DNA from: Casuarina equisetifolia
Taxonomy: Eukaryota > Streptophyta > Magnoliopsida > Fagales > Casuarinaceae
Assembly: GCA_028551475.1 (NCBI GenBank)
Contig: CM052354.1
Location: 22,839,258 to 22,903,257 of the forward strand
Reading direction: 5' to 3'
Length of the DNA: 64,000 nucleotides
The translations under genes and the position numbers were made by a program. Position 1 is the first letter of the stretch. Every line of letters starts with the position of its first letter. The notes below the pieces were generated by a model that searched no databases, was not told where the DNA came from, and saw only the letters and a program-made list of their open reading frames with translations. Below, piece after piece: positions 36,201-48,964 of this stretch.

Positions 36201-39200
36201 AAAACAGATCTGATCAACGGTTGAGAATCAGCATATATTTGCTCTGCACGTAGAAGTCATCATGGTTAGTCTTCCAAGAAGATTATATGTAGCAGATAGT
36301 AGATTTGGATTAAACCAAAACTCACCTTGTGTGACATTTGTTCCATATACTTTGTTGAATGTAAACACCTTTCTTGCATCTTTGCCCTGCTTAAAGGGAT
36401 TGAAAATCATGATATTTCCATTTTCTCCGATGTAGTCCACAGTAGACTGCTCATTTGATTGCCCACGTAAGAAAGGCCTCACTCTGCAATAGACCCTAAT
36501 GGCTCCTGTAAGAAAACAATTTCATTTGCTAAGAATTATATCTGATAGGCACATAAAAATGATCAAGTTCTAAGATTAAAAAGCTTCAAATGGACACCTC
36601 TGAGGTCTTGAACTTGATTGTAAAGTAGGCGGTTTTCCTCAAGAATCTTGTGATAGGAAGAGGAGGCCACTTCCAGGTCTTTCATATAATACGCTGGGGC
36701 AACAAAAAATGTAAAGTCACTAAATTAACTGGAGCCTTTCTTTTCAACCACAGGACATTTTCACGGAAAATCAAGTCTCTGGGTTTCTCACCAAGCCTAC
36801 AAAGCTGTTTCTCCCAGTCTGAGTGAACCTGTTTCACCTCCGACTTTGTCTCTTCGAAAGATAATTTTAGGTCCTGAAAGATCAAAGACAGTCCATATCA
36901 ATATACAAGAAAGAACCCACGAGAGAAATTTTACAATTCTGTCTCCTAGAAAATTTGATGAAGGCCAAAAATTTCTTTGAATGAAAAACCACTTGAAACA
37001 TTCAAAAGGAGAACAGGTTTGGTGAAAAAAATACACATACCCCAAGCTGTTTGTGTTGAAAATTAATCAGTTCTGCATGGTCTGAAGAGAGATTGACATT
37101 GCGCCGAGTACCATTGCGTGTCGCCCCACAAATACAGAACTGGGATAGATCACTTGACATCAACCTTGTTCTTTGATTAAGGTACTGTGAAATGGCTGCT
37201 ATAAATTCATGCTTCGGGAAGGAACCAGAATCACTTTTCAATATTTTCTTCAAAAACAATCCAAGCTGTAGCAAATAGTGTAAGTTAAGTTATGGAAGAC
37301 ATAGCTCAAAACTATAAGGGCAGCACTCATATTGGAGAATCAATTGTACAGCAGTACACTTCTACAAAGAAGCACTAACAAAACATGCAATGACACTCTA
37401 AACGCTTACCTGAGTGCCTTGGGAAACAAGCAGTGCTGAGAAATCCTTGACTACTTTACTGAGCAAAGTATCAATAACCTACAAATTTTACGATATAATA
37501 GATTCAGATCCCCAACAAAGAAAGATAAAAGAATCTTTCATTTATAGGTTAGATAAAAAAGATTCGCAGAACTTTGTGATCTCATAAAGAAAATGGCATT
37601 CATTTGCATACGGGCCAAAAAATAAAGATTTTAACTGATATCAAATGGCATTTCTTTATGCTAGATGTGAATAAACTTAGCGTTCAATCTCATATCTTTT
37701 GTGATTGTGTTGTAACTACAGGAAATATACTTTAAGGAATATGCCTGGAGAAACCAAATAATGACTGACAGTGGGAAGAGTCTTACCTACCATTGCATTC
37801 AAAGGAAAGTCTTCGATCCCATCGCTTTCTCTGAGATAAGCCTGTAGAAGTCCAAGTCCGAAACGATCGAAGAGGAAAGTGAGAGCGTTAGCTGTTTGAG
37901 ATTCTTCAATTGCGACCTCATTAGAAAGATGGAGAAATTCTAGCAGCTGTTCATATGTTGATGAATCGGATTCATCCACTGACTCATCAGCACTTTCACT
38001 GCTAAGTATGGAGGATGGAGATCCCTTTGGGAGGGATGTAATCCTTACAGTGCCTCCATATCTCCATACCCCAACTCCCCCAGCTAGCTTCCACTCGTAA
38101 TATCCTTTCAGACACAGAATGCAGTCCACAACCTTGCTTGATGAGCCTCCCTGAAAACCATGTTGCTCATATTCAATACTAGTAATGCAGGTTGAAATGC
38201 AAGATTTAGGACTTCATGTTGTCAAAATGTCGCAATATGCAATTTTGAAGGGCAAATGCAGGACTAGAAAGAGAAACAAACCTTTTCCAAGTCAGATGCT
38301 TCAAACGTCAAAAGCTTCATTTCTTTAACAGCCTCCAAGAAATTCCTCATGTTCTCGAAGTACTGAATTGCAGACTGTGCTGCCCCCTCGGTGGACTGAA
38401 CCGCAATAACTGGACTTTCCACCACCTATGTGAATTCCATAGAAATAATGAAAACCCATCTCAGTGTAAAAAGTGTGCTTCACATCTAAACTAGGATCAT
38501 CCGTGTAATTTAGAAATCAAATTCCAAAAGAACTCATCAAGGTTATTTGAGTGCTCTGCTACTAGTTATGCGCACGGTAAAAATGTTAAGCACTAATTTC
38601 TTGTGACGCAAGCTTCTGAATTCGGTGCAGGCATATGGAAACGTGATGGAATTGTGAGAAAGAAAAGAAAGAAGGAAAATAAAAAAATAAAAAGCAAACA
38701 AAATGGAACATGGACATGAAGAACAGGAAAATAACCTTGAGAACAGCGCCTGGATTGACTTTGTTGAGGACGTTGCATAGAATGAGGCCATTGCGAAGTG
38801 CAAGGCAGAACTCTTCCTCGGAGGCTTCTTTGGGCAGTGCTGCCGATGCGCCGTGGTCCATTTGACGCAGCCATTCTGCAGCTTGGTACCTCCTTGAAGC
38901 TGAAACACACACACGATCACTTAACAAACTCTCAAAACTTTATTTGGCGGTTGAGGCATCAGAAAACAAAAAAGATTAAGAATGAATGCACCATTAGCTC
39001 AGAATCGAGCTGGATAGTTTCCTTCCTGTTTCCTATATGTTAACTTAATCTATCGTACTAGTTTGCCTTTCAGCAGCTTTGGGTTGAAAAGGGCTCCGGC
39101 TTTAACAATATTTCAATGCTTGAGACGCGATCAAACTAGAACCCATCAAACTTAGCCTATAGGCATTCTATCTCCTCAAACTTTGCCAAAACTTTGAGCT

Positions 39201-40689
39201 ACACAGATATTTCCTGTCGCTGAACTGATGCTATATGGAACCAACGAGCCATTTTAAGAGAAACCAAATTCATCCATGCCTTCACAATAACGAAGGTCCA
39301 AAAACGGTCGACGGTGTGGCCATGGCAGAGCTGAGCCTGGGACGTAGGTAGAGTAAGGTCGTTTTTTAAACTTTTGCCTCCCACACACCTCAGCGACGCG
39401 ACGATTTCAGGAATGATATTTGGCTTTTCTTTTTCTATCATTGAGCTTTGTGCGTAAGAATCAAGGACACTGTCATCAATCATCTTAATCAATGGATCAT
39501 GTGTCCTAATGGACCAACATAAACGCGATTTGAGAACCATTTGATCCCCATTTATATTGAACACAAGCATCTCTTGAGGCACAGACCAAGCTCCAATATG
39601 AATTATTGGGAGGATAACGAGACTTTCATGTTCATCGTTGAAAGAGACATCCAGAAGAATACCAAAGATTTACGCAGATTAAGCAAATGATTTATATATC
39701 TGTGGATTGGTAATTTGTTTTTTATTTCAAAGTTCCAATATTTTAAGAGGCCACTAAAGAATCTTTCCTTTTTAATAAACTATAATCTTATCCTTATATA
39801 AAATTTAGCATTCAACATCCCCAATAAAAGTTAAGACCAACTTTTCTTTTTTTTTTTGCTTTTCATTATTTGGAATATCCGTTTCTCACTCTACCATAGA
39901 CATGCTCCAAAGAAAAATGTAGGCTTTTTTTTTTTTTTTTTGACTACTGTATAAAAAAGAGTGCTAATATGGACCCACGATTTCCCATTGAATCATGGGT
40001 TCCACCTTATTTTTAACACCAGTGATCACCCGCATTTAGCGCAACGCTATGATGGACTCCATGATCTTTAGTTTTATCTTTCGTTGTGTTTGATCATTAT
40101 GTGTCCAACCAACCCACCCACTTTGCGCTAAAAGAAAGGCAAAAAAGAAGCCAATTGACCCCCTCCAAAAATTTCCTAGAAAAAAAAAAAAACCACAACT
40201 AAAGTAGATTAAAACTGAAGTTATCAAGGAAATTACCAAAATACTCATGAGATCCCACATGGCTTTGTATATTATTTTGATTTCTTTTTTCCAAAAAAAA
40301 AAAAAACTCTTTAATTTTGAATTAATTTTTAAGTGGAATTAAAGTTTTTTTTTTATATGTTATTGGAGTTGAAAAGTCTTTTTTAATGCTTGGGATGAGA
40401 GGCTGTTTTGAAAATAGTGTAATAATGAAATACTATATTATTTGAAATAAATACTCATGCCCTCTATATTTTCTCATGAAAAAGAAGGATCCTTGTGTGG
40501 GAATGGAAGAACGATGAATATAGGTATAGAACTGGTACCTGCTTCTCCAGCTTTTCTTTGAGCTAATTCATGGTCGTTGATGATCTCTTCAGCGTAAGAA
40601 GCTTCATGGTTGGCGACCAGAGCCTTCAATCCTCGCAAGTTCTTGCACGGAGAGATTAAAATGGACTGAGTGTCGCATTCTTGAGGCAT
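33247..40689 (-). CDS. KIN-14 kinesin with N-terminal calponin-homology domain
   Basis: Minus-end-directed type microtubule motor with an actin-binding-type CH domain (the KP1 / KIN-14 CH subgroup). Seventeen minus-strand coding exons: 40689-40539, 38899-38736, 38425-38282, 38150-37791, 37478-37410, 37265-37041, 36873-36792, 36693-36598, 36505-36326, 36243-36137, 35821-35643, 35515-35351, 35249-34996, 34921-34758, 34675-34481, 34318-33543, 33397-33247; 3462 nt, 1153 aa. CH domain ~51-175 ([12 protein letters not shown].., [20 protein letters not shown]), neck helix ~390-430, motor ~430-770: [13 protein letters not shown]-loop GQTGSGKT (516-523), switch [10 protein letters not shown] (633-641), switch II DLAGSE (666-671), [19 protein letters not shown]. 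The basic tail ends [15 protein letters not shown]. Intron 11 (35642-35516) is AT-AC; all others fit GT-AG. The exon 15 acceptor (CGCAAAG) is the least certain. Confidence 0.9.
33958..34083 (-). repeat. 63-bp tandem duplication in kinesin tail exon
   Basis: Two 63-base units (33958-34020 and 34021-34083) encode successive copies of a 21-residue block, [20 protein letters not shown] and [20 protein letters not shown] plus one residue. In frame, a few substitutions apart, in the disordered tail behind the motor. Confidence 0.9.
35516..35642 (-). other. U12-type AT-AC intron in the kinesin motor domain
   Basis: Reading the minus strand, exon 11 ends ..AACAGAAG and the intron begins ATATCCTTT, an exact match to the U12 5' splice-site consensus. 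Near the 3' end is CCTTAAC (35531-35525), matching the U12 branch-point consensus TTCCTTRAY, ten bases before the terminal AC. Joining at these points gives [16 protein letters not shown], the expected kinesin-14 sequence. No GT-AG pair in the interval keeps the frame: the best alternative (GTTTGG to TTCAG) shifts it. Length 127 nt. Confidence 0.88.
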
Positions 40690-41156
40690 CTTTCTGTTCT
40701 GTCTCTGCCTTATCGGTATTCTTTACTCTGCAACGATTATTTTAAGCCACTTTCACTGCAGAACAAACAAGGAATCGACAAGGAGGTCAGTTGAGTCCAC
40801 AGTTTCCAAAGCTGAGAACATCTCGGCCCGAAAATCGTAACAGAGACTCATAATTTGAAAGAGAATCAACCTGCACTGGAGTTTAGGAAACGGGAAAAGG
40901 AAATAAAGAGTGAAAACAAGCACAACGATGACATCAACAACCATTAAAACCTCCGGAAATGACAGCAAAAGTGAGTTGATGAAAGCCAAAAAGCTTCGTT
41001 CTTGCAGACGAGAGGCGACAAGCAAATTCAAAAACAGATTCAGAAAACGTGATTTGAAGTGCAATGGCTTCTTTGATTCTACCTGGTAAGGGCCTTGACG
41101 ATCCGGTTCCAGGAAAAGCCTGGAGAAAAACCGAGTTGCAGTTGAGCTTTACAGTG

Positions 41157-41222
41157 GAAGAAGAAGAAGAAGAAGAAGAAGAAGAAGAAGAAGAAGAAGA
41201 AGAAGAAGAAGAAGAAGAAGAA
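41157..41222 (-). repeat. (CTT)~22 microsatellite near kinesin 5' end
   Basis: About 22 GAA units on the plus strand, CTT in the direction of the kinesin gene, about 470 bases upstream of its start codon. CT-rich tracts are common in plant core promoters and leaders. The poly-Phe open frame across it is not a gene. Confidence 0.95.
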
Positions 41223-41439
41223 CCAGGTAGCTAGACCCGATCCGCCTCCCGTAACGTAAGGTGAAGCAAGGTTCCCGTGTTCAGTGGCCAAGCATTCAAA
41301 TTTACATAGAGACTTATTAAATGCTTCAAAGTGAGTCGAAGAGAGAGAGTGTGAGAGAGAGGAAGAGAGAGAGACGCTCAACAGACCGCAGAGGATCTGA
41401 AATTGAAACGTTTGCTTGTCTTGGCCTCCCAAGACCCAG

Positions 41440-44335
41440 ATAAAAGATTGCGAAGGGCATCACACAGTGCACCATGTATGTGATCACTTAAGAAAATGTA
41501 TGTTGTATTGCATAAATTTTTTCGTACTACTTTAATATGAAAAAAAAAGTTATAGTTATGTTTAATGAAAGAAGTTTCATCTAACTTTTAAACTAATTTT
41601 TACGAAAACTTATTATAAACTTAAAAGATCTCAATGTAAGTATTATAAATTTTTTGAATACAAGAAATAAGAGTGTTTAAGTGGAATGGGTATCCATCGA
41701 GCTATAAAAATTATATTTGAAATTTTAATGTCAATTTGGATTCTAATATCTCGTTAAAAAGTTAACTTTTAAACTTTTTAACAAGATATCGGAATCCAAA
41801 AATTATTGAAGGTCACAAGTCCTAAATTAAAGAGCAGAAAATATGTAATTAAGTTTCTTCTAAGCTTTTAACAGAGTTAATATTTTTCAATAAAAATAAT
41901 ATAAGTTTTTATTCAAAATGAAGCCCGAATTCTAATAAATGGATGAGGGTGTGTTTGACTTGGGGTAGACTCTCCACGCGGCAAATCATCTGGTGCCAAG
42001 TGTGGTCTCCGGTGGGACCCTTGGATCGTTGGACTGGACGGCATGATCTGGCCAAAATGATAGCAGAGCATCAGGCGCTTTATAAAGCTTGGGAGTATGA
42101 TGTTTTGTGGCACTTTCTAATGTATGCTGTGTTTGCCAAGCAGTGTGGCCGTATGATCTACGCTGGCATGCCATATCTACAAACTTATGATGGGAAAGAT
42201 GATGAAAAATGGGACCTTACATCGTGATTCCCATCCGATCTTTTAGATGATTTCGGTGGTCTGAATTAACGATTTTGATCATGAGTGGCATCTTGGCTAG
42301 GTTTGAAGAAACTCGAAGATAGAAAAGAAAAAACAAAAATAAAAATTGCATCTCTTTCCATTAGTTAGATATCTTCTTTTGAAAAGTAATATAATCACTT
42401 TTTTTCATAATATCATTTCCTTGTTGATATGTACATGGGATGTCAAATTTCAAATTTCATAGTTGAAGTCTTTGTTAACTCACCATTAATCTAATTGATT
42501 AAGTGATTATATTTTGTAAATTGAGATTTTATAACTTTTACGTATTATTATATTTTAATCTTGTATATAGTAATTTTGATGTTTTCACACCATTTAGTCC
42601 TATAAATGTTATGAACCTGCAAAACTTTATCCTTCAACATGAAAATGAGCATTTTTTTTATCTCACAGTAAAAATTTCAAAAAAGTTGAACCAGAAAGCT
42701 AGAAGATAATTTTTCTATCTTTCTTTTTCCGCTTTCCCTTCCTGTTACTGTCTTTTCAACGTGGGAAGCATAACCGAGCCATATTGTGGAGGTCGGTCAC
42801 CGATGAAAACAGGCTAACTTTTGTCGTCCATGACAGATTCTTGGAGAATGAACCACCCATAACGCCGCGGAGATCGAGTACGTTGTAGTTTACGTAAGTC
42901 ACGAAACGTTACTGTTTTTTTCTCCTCTCTTATCTCTTGTTTGGTGAGGAAGAAAAAGCACCTTGGTTTGTTTCCCTCTTTTTCTTTGCTTTGCTTTGCT
43001 TTTCAACTTTTCCCAACCCATTTCCTCACAGACAAACATGAGTCCCAAATCACCCATTTGACCATGTGTCCAGCATTGCGGTGTGGCCAGGTCAAATCCA
43101 AGAAGGAATAAAGCAAAAACGAAAGTATACGTTGGGATTTTGAAATGAATAAGAGCGAAAGTCCAATGACAGTCATTTTCGAACGTTGGATCCCCCACAT
43201 TCAAATGATGGCAGGGATAAGCTTTCCTCATCTTTATGTAGTGTGTACCCCATTTGATGGACCACTTAATAGAAGCTTCTGTCTTTCTCTTTCTCTGTCA
43301 AATTATAGTCCTTAATTACTTTATTCGCTTTTGCTTCGATCAGTTAAAGTTGTGTTGGAGGAGACTTATATTACAAGCATGTAGTGTGTGGTCAAAAATG
43401 ATACAATTGAAGGACCATATGCAATGTTTTTGTTCTCACAAGTGCCTTGCCTTTTCCTGTAACGTTCTTCAATATTTACATATAAATTTGTGCACCAATT
43501 TGATTAATCTTTTTTCTTAATAACCAATTCTAAGAAAGTAGGGTTTATAATAACAAAATTGGACATAATACCCATGTTTTGAACAAGTATAAATGACATA
43601 GTATAAACCTATACTTATAAAAGATGAAGTGTCATATATATCAAATTGTCGGATAAAAACTTAAAAATGAAAGTGTTGATCTATAATTCTGTTGCATGGA
43701 TTAACAGGGAGGTTTAACCCTTTCTAACCTTAAGACAATGTGATATTCCATTATATGAGAAAAATCTTAGACTAAGATATGTACAATAGGTAATATCCAT
43801 CCACATTGTTTAGACCATTCCGAACATTGTTTTTTTTCCTTTCATTTCATGGGAAAAAGAGTAGACAATGCGAGAAGGATAGTTACCTTCCCTATGAATC
43901 CCTTTTGTGTTTATTTCTCATAGTTTGTGATGGCGACTTTGTCGCCTTGACTTGAGCCTTTAGCAATGGACCAAGTCCTAAAAAAGACGTGATGAGCTGC
44001 ACATAGCTAATTACCTTCCTTTGTCGACGGAAAAGATTATGCCGTGCATGAGAAGCCATGATTGTCTGGTCCCATGCATCATTTCATGCATGCTTGTCCA
44101 TCGTATGTGCGGCCGTGGTTCTTGAGCATTTGCCATGTGTTAGTGACGATGTTGGGCCTCGGCAATGCATGTTTGCTGGCGTGAATGCGGCGTAATGAAC
44201 TGATGCTCACATCTCCGGGAGCAAAGCAATCAAACTTGTCACCTTCCGATGAACTCATTTCAGCGTTCAGGCGAACCTCTTTAATAACTCAAAATTTCAG
44301 TATAATTCATAAAAAGAATGAGAGAAACTAGATTA
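41440..44335. other. Intergenic spacer, no gene seen
   Basis: Mixed AT-rich and moderately GC sequence. Open frames at 41943-42227 (+) and 42899-43231 (-) have no recognisable domain, and their composition is that of non-coding DNA. Near 41560-41830 there is AACTTTTAAACT-type sequence resembling patches near 56030 and 58020-58180, possibly one decayed repeat family. Confidence 0.45.
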
Positions 44336-44379
44336 TTTAAGGGATTTTATTATTATTAAATAAAAATCCCAGTTTTTCA

Positions 44380-46440
44380 ATGGTCGCCCTTCTGCTACCA
44401 ATGGTCGGAATCGTAACCGATGGCAAATTGTCGGCAAATCTGCCGCTAGTTGGTCCAAAGCCAATTGGCCCCACAAGCCCGACAAGCCAACTTAGCCTCT
44501 CAGGTCCATTTCTCGGCCCTACCCCCACCATTTGCTATAACGGACTTCGCTTCATTTGTGGACTCACAAATAATGGGGCTAATCTTCTAAGTCTTCTGCC
44601 TTTTACGGACGACCATATTGGTGATGGAGTGAGTCTTGACATAACTACAGAGGTAATTCAAATAAACACAGCTCATTTAAATTTTTTTAATGTTCTTGTT
44701 GTACCTAACATATCCAAGACTTACTTTTTGTCTGTAAATTCACTAAGAGATAATATCTGTGTGTTTTTGTTTTATCCTAATTTTCGTGCTGTATAGGGTC
44801 TTTATATGAGTTGGACCTTGTTGATAGGCAAGCGTAGTCATGGGCTCTACGATCTCACACAATTGGCCTTCCACAACAGCCAATTGTTTTGACGATATCA
44901 AGAAAAAAGCAACTAATAGGACAGCATTGCCCCTTGGGCTACATCCAAAATCATAGCCAATTGTTTTGACAACATCAATAAAAAAACACATAGCATTACC
45001 ACTTGGGCTACACCCAAAATGATAGCATAATAAAATTTCTACACTCCACTAGAACAATTTTGACAAGACAAAAGCCCACAGCTTACAATACGTGTTTCAT
45101 CTATGAGAGCGCGTCAAAACCACCCTTTTATAAACAATGTATCTCTGGTCCCACTAGATTTAGTACACTTTGACTTAGGGGGGTCTGCTCTCGTAATTTC
45201 TTCGAGTGGAAATAAGTATTATTTTAGTTTCATAGGTTCCCCCAAAAAAAAAAAAAATTCATTGATTTACACTTTCTCATCATGAGCCCAATTCCTCAAA
45301 ATATTTGAGAGTTTCTAGATATTTGTGGCAACTGAACTTGATACAAAAATAAAATTCATCCAATGTGATGGGGTTGTGGAATTTCTACCCAAGTCATTCA
45401 ACCTCTTAATTCAACAATTGGACATTTATCAAATAATATCTGGCCCACATGCTTCCTTTCTAAATTGGTCGACAAAAAGAAAATATTAACATACCATTGA
45501 AATTGGGCTTTCTATGCTTAATCATGTCCATGTACCGTTAACATATTGGGATTTTACCTTTGAAGTTGCAGCTCATATTATCAACAAGCTACCAAACCTA
45601 ACAATTCAATGTAAAACACCATAGGAAAAGCTAAGTCACATGATTCCTTTAATTTCCCACTTTCATATTCTTGGGTGCTTGGTATACCCCCATTTACATC
45701 CCTATACCAAACACAAGTTGATACCTTGATCCATTTCTTGTAGTCTTCTTTGTTATCTACATAGTACAAAGGGTATAGATGTCTCTACCAAAAAAGAAAC
45801 AAAATATTTAATATCATAGACATCATCTTTGATGAAAATGCCTACCCTTTTAAGAAAAGGAAAACTCTTAAAACAATTTTAGGGACCTAAAATACAATTT
45901 CATATTCCTATACCCAATATTATTTTATTTGTTCCAAGCATCAATCAAAACATCTTAACCCTAACTTAACCAAAAGCAAATGTCATTATTACCAAATCTA
46001 CATTAACCGTCAAAACCATCTTTTTTAGGTTCATCAACAAGTTAAACAACTATTCCTCCACCTCCACCTCCACTCCTTCCAATCACCCTATGATCACATG
46101 CCTTCAATTTGGTACAATATCTTGACATATGCTAATGTGTAAATGTACCTAAATTCTTAGTGCACGTACACATCCTTACATTAAGCCTTAAACTACATAG
46201 AGGCAACAAAAATTTCTAATTGATCTTTTGTCATGGTAGATGACTATATCACCTTTTTAAAAAACAAGTATGAAAATCAATACCACCGATTCCTAATGTT
46301 ATTCTCATTGGATATGGCTAATAAGTCTTACATGCAAAGTTAAAGGATCAAAGTACCTAACTCAAAAGCTAACTCATATATCTTTGTCATTTGCTCCAAC
46401 TTAAATAACACTTTCAAAAGAAACTTAGATGTGGGCAAGA
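44380..46440 (+). mobile_element. Degraded Ty1/copia element: protease end, integrase, start of RT
   Basis: Plus-strand fragments in copia order: LNFFNVLVVPNISKTYFLSV (about 44680; consensus L..VL.VP....NLLSV), GLYDLTQLAFHNSQ (44840), then integrase pieces SGNKYYFSFI (45205), FIQCDGVVEF (45360), HTIEIGLSMLNHVHVPLTYW (45495), FEVAAHIINKLPN (45560) and ILGCLVYPHLHPYTKHK (45670). Sequence similar to the start of the reverse-transcriptase region follows near 46080-46330 (HPMITCLQFGT). Stops and frameshifts are frequent, so it is dead. No LTRs were defined. Confidence 0.75.
44878..45027 (+). repeat. 77-bp tandem duplication within copia remnant
   Basis: AGCCAATTGTTTTGAC starts at 44878 and again at 44955, and each copy continues through an A-rich stretch to CTTGGGCTACA.CCAAAAT.ATAG. 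The two units differ by small substitutions and indels. Confidence 0.8.
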
Positions 46441-46449
46441 CATTGATAA

Positions 46450-47844
46450 CTTTATTTTTATAGAGTTATTTTGATTATTTTAGGGATATAAATGATATAA
46501 TTTTGTAAGATAATATTTGATTTTTTATATATTTATTCAAATCTTTATTGTTTATGTAGTAAATCTCAAAAGAGATGAAAATGAAAGAAAAGAAGCAAGT
46601 CACGTGAGGAATACAAGAAAAAAAAAGAAAAAGAAAAGAAGAGAAGGCAACTTGTAAAGTAGAAAAAAAAGAGGAAAAAGACAAAAAAGGACAAGAAAGG
46701 AAATAAAAGAAAAGAGCAAAAAAAAAAGTGAATTACGAAGGGAGAATCTTAGGGCACGCTTCCCAAGACAACATAAAAGGAAAAGGAACGTGAATTATAA
46801 GGAGGAGAGGCACCGCACAAGGGAAGGAGAGAGAGAAAAGAAGAGAAGAGGAAGAAAACGTTTGTGCCCCGAACCAAAGAAGGGAGAAAAATCAAAAAGA
46901 AGAAAAAGAAAACCAAGGAAAAAAAAAAGAGAAATAGAGGTATGAAAGTTTCTTCTACTTCATATCATTCTTGATTTGTAGAAATTTTATAAAAAAATTT
47001 TAAATAGAAGACAATGTAGTTACAACTTTTTTTTTATTTTATTTAAAATATTTTGCTTAATTTTTACTATTATTTTGGTTTGTTATTTTATTATATTTTA
47101 AACTTCTTTTGTTAGAGCAAAGATATAGCCTAACTATAATGATGTGAATTTTATAAATTTTTATGCTTTGCAAGATATTTTATTTATGTGAGTTATATAT
47201 TATTATGCTTAATACTTTAAAGTGACTAGCCACTACTTGAATGATTTAATGTGCATGTTTAAGATTGAGAAATAATAATATACAACTGCTTTTTATAATA
47301 TATAACTATAAATTAAATGTTGATAGACATATACCATGTTATTTGTGTGGTTTTTGGTGATAAAATGATTGAAATATTTATTGTAAACCAAGAATGTTCA
47401 CAGATCTTAATGCATTTTATTTGTTTTAATTCATATATAGAGATACAGTGAATTAATAAACTAAATAGGTTTAATATACCTAGACATAGGATAATAAATA
47501 AATTAAGAAATTTCACCACATAAGTATTATCATTCTTGTAAGCATAAATTATATAAATTCATATCTAGTAGTTATGGTGAAATCAAAAGCTCTAACATGT
47601 TTTTGATCTTGATTTTTCTTACTTGGATTCAATTTCAATTTGTTCTAAGTTTTCGTTTTAGAAATTCTAAATTTTAATTCATAATCAACAATATTTTGAT
47701 TTGCTAGATAAATTTTGAGATTAATTCATTATTAGTACTTAATTAGTTTATTATTCACTAATCTTCATGGGACGATACTTTTTTTATCATTATATTACTT
47801 GTTCGACATGTTTACTTGCATCTAAATTTCATCGAACAAGTTTT
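46450..47844 (+). mobile_element. Probable LTR and leader of a Ty3/gypsy element
   Basis: AT-rich sequence with a purine-only tract (46560-46940), ending directly before a tRNA-Asp-like primer-binding site. In plant Athila/Tat-type gypsy elements the LTR ends a few bases before this site; a CA end near 47830 is plausible. The left LTR border is not determined and no second LTR was recognised, so it may be truncated. Confidence 0.45.
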
Positions 47845-47863
47845 TGGCACCATTGCCGGGGAT
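47845..47863 (+). promoter_or_regulatory. Gypsy primer-binding site (tRNA-Asp type)
   Basis: TGGCACCATTGCCGGGGAT matches the complement of the plant tRNA-Asp(GTC) 3' end (TGGCGCCGTTGCCGGGGAT) except for two G-to-A changes. Both fit decay of methylated cytosines on the other strand. Confidence 0.8.
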
Positions 47864-47960
47864 TGGTTGTTTTACTACTGATTAATATTAATACCGAATA
47901 ATTCTAAGTTTAATCTAGATTTTATTTTATTTTTAAAAAATTAACTTTTTTTAGATTTTA

Positions 47961-48935
47961 TTTTTCTTTTGCTTTATTATTGTTATTTTTCTTTAAAAAA
48001 ATTAAAAAGAAAATCATTTTTTTGTTTGTTTTGTTGCTACTTTTTAGGAATGTTGCAGACGTGTATGACTCATAGTCAAAGAGGACAACTTGTTAATCTT
48101 GACCCATAAATTGAATGCACAGTCAGAAGGCAACGAAAGGAGCTAAGAGAACAAACAAGTGAAGCTAGAAAATGATAGATAATGATGATCCAAGCAAACT
48201 TCTAAAATAATATGTTGCACCAACAGTTTAGGTGTCACATCAAGCATCAAGAGGCTTGCAATTCAAGCAAACAATTTTGAAATCAAGCCAGCACCCATCT
48301 AGATGCTTCAAAATTCTGTGCAATTTAGTGGGCTACCAAATAATGATCCAAATGCTCACATTGATGCTTTTCTTGAAATTTGTGACATGATTAAATACAA
48401 TGGGGGTCATAAATGATGTTGTTAGGTTAAGGTTATTCTCATTTTCTCTTAGAAACAAAGTTAAAAATTTATTTTCTTCTTTTCCTATAGGATCAATTAC
48501 GACATGAGATGATTTAGTTTTGAAATTTTTTAGTAAGTTCTTTCCTCCAGTAAAATCTACTAAAATGCATAATGATATTACTGCTTTTATGCAGATGGAC
48601 AATGAATCATTGTACGAAGCTTGGGAAAGATTCAAAGAGCTTTTAAGAAGATGTCCACAACATAGACTGGCCATATGGTTATAGGTACAAACTTTTTATA
48701 ATGGGTCTAGTACAAATCTTCGTTTTATGTTTGATGCAACTGTAGGAGAGGCTTTAAACAATAAGACACGAGAAGAAGCATATGATCTTTTGGAGGAAAT
48801 GGCAAATCATAGTTATTAGTGGCCAACTGAGAGGCCACTAGTGAGGAAAGTTAGGGGAATTCATGAAATGGATGCTTTCACTACAATGTATGCACAAATT
48901 GAAAAACTCAACAAGAAGATAGATTACCTGAATTC
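47961..48935 (+). mobile_element. Ty3/gypsy gag fragment, left arm of inverted repeat
   Basis: Encodes degraded gag: NSVQFSGLPNNDPNAHIDAF, then after a frameshift (extra G in GGGGG near 48403) LRLFSFSLRNKVKNLFSSFP, TTWDDLVLKFFSKFFP, MQMDNESLYEAWERFKELLR, VQTFYNGSSTNLRFMFDA and EEAYDLLEEMANHSY. These are the capsid motifs of Athila/Tat-type gag. It has stops and cannot make a full Gag protein. Confidence 0.8.
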
Positions 48936-48964
48936 AAGTTCATCTTCTATAGATTCTTTTCTGT

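Noticed and set aside
41079..41432. Minus-strand open frame with more than 20 consecutive Phe
   Set aside because: Produced by the (GAA)n microsatellite; no conserved domain.
44380..44796. Stand-alone 138-aa plus-strand gene
   Set aside because: Its C-terminal half is copia pre-integrase sequence and is followed by integrase pieces in other frames; part of the dead element.
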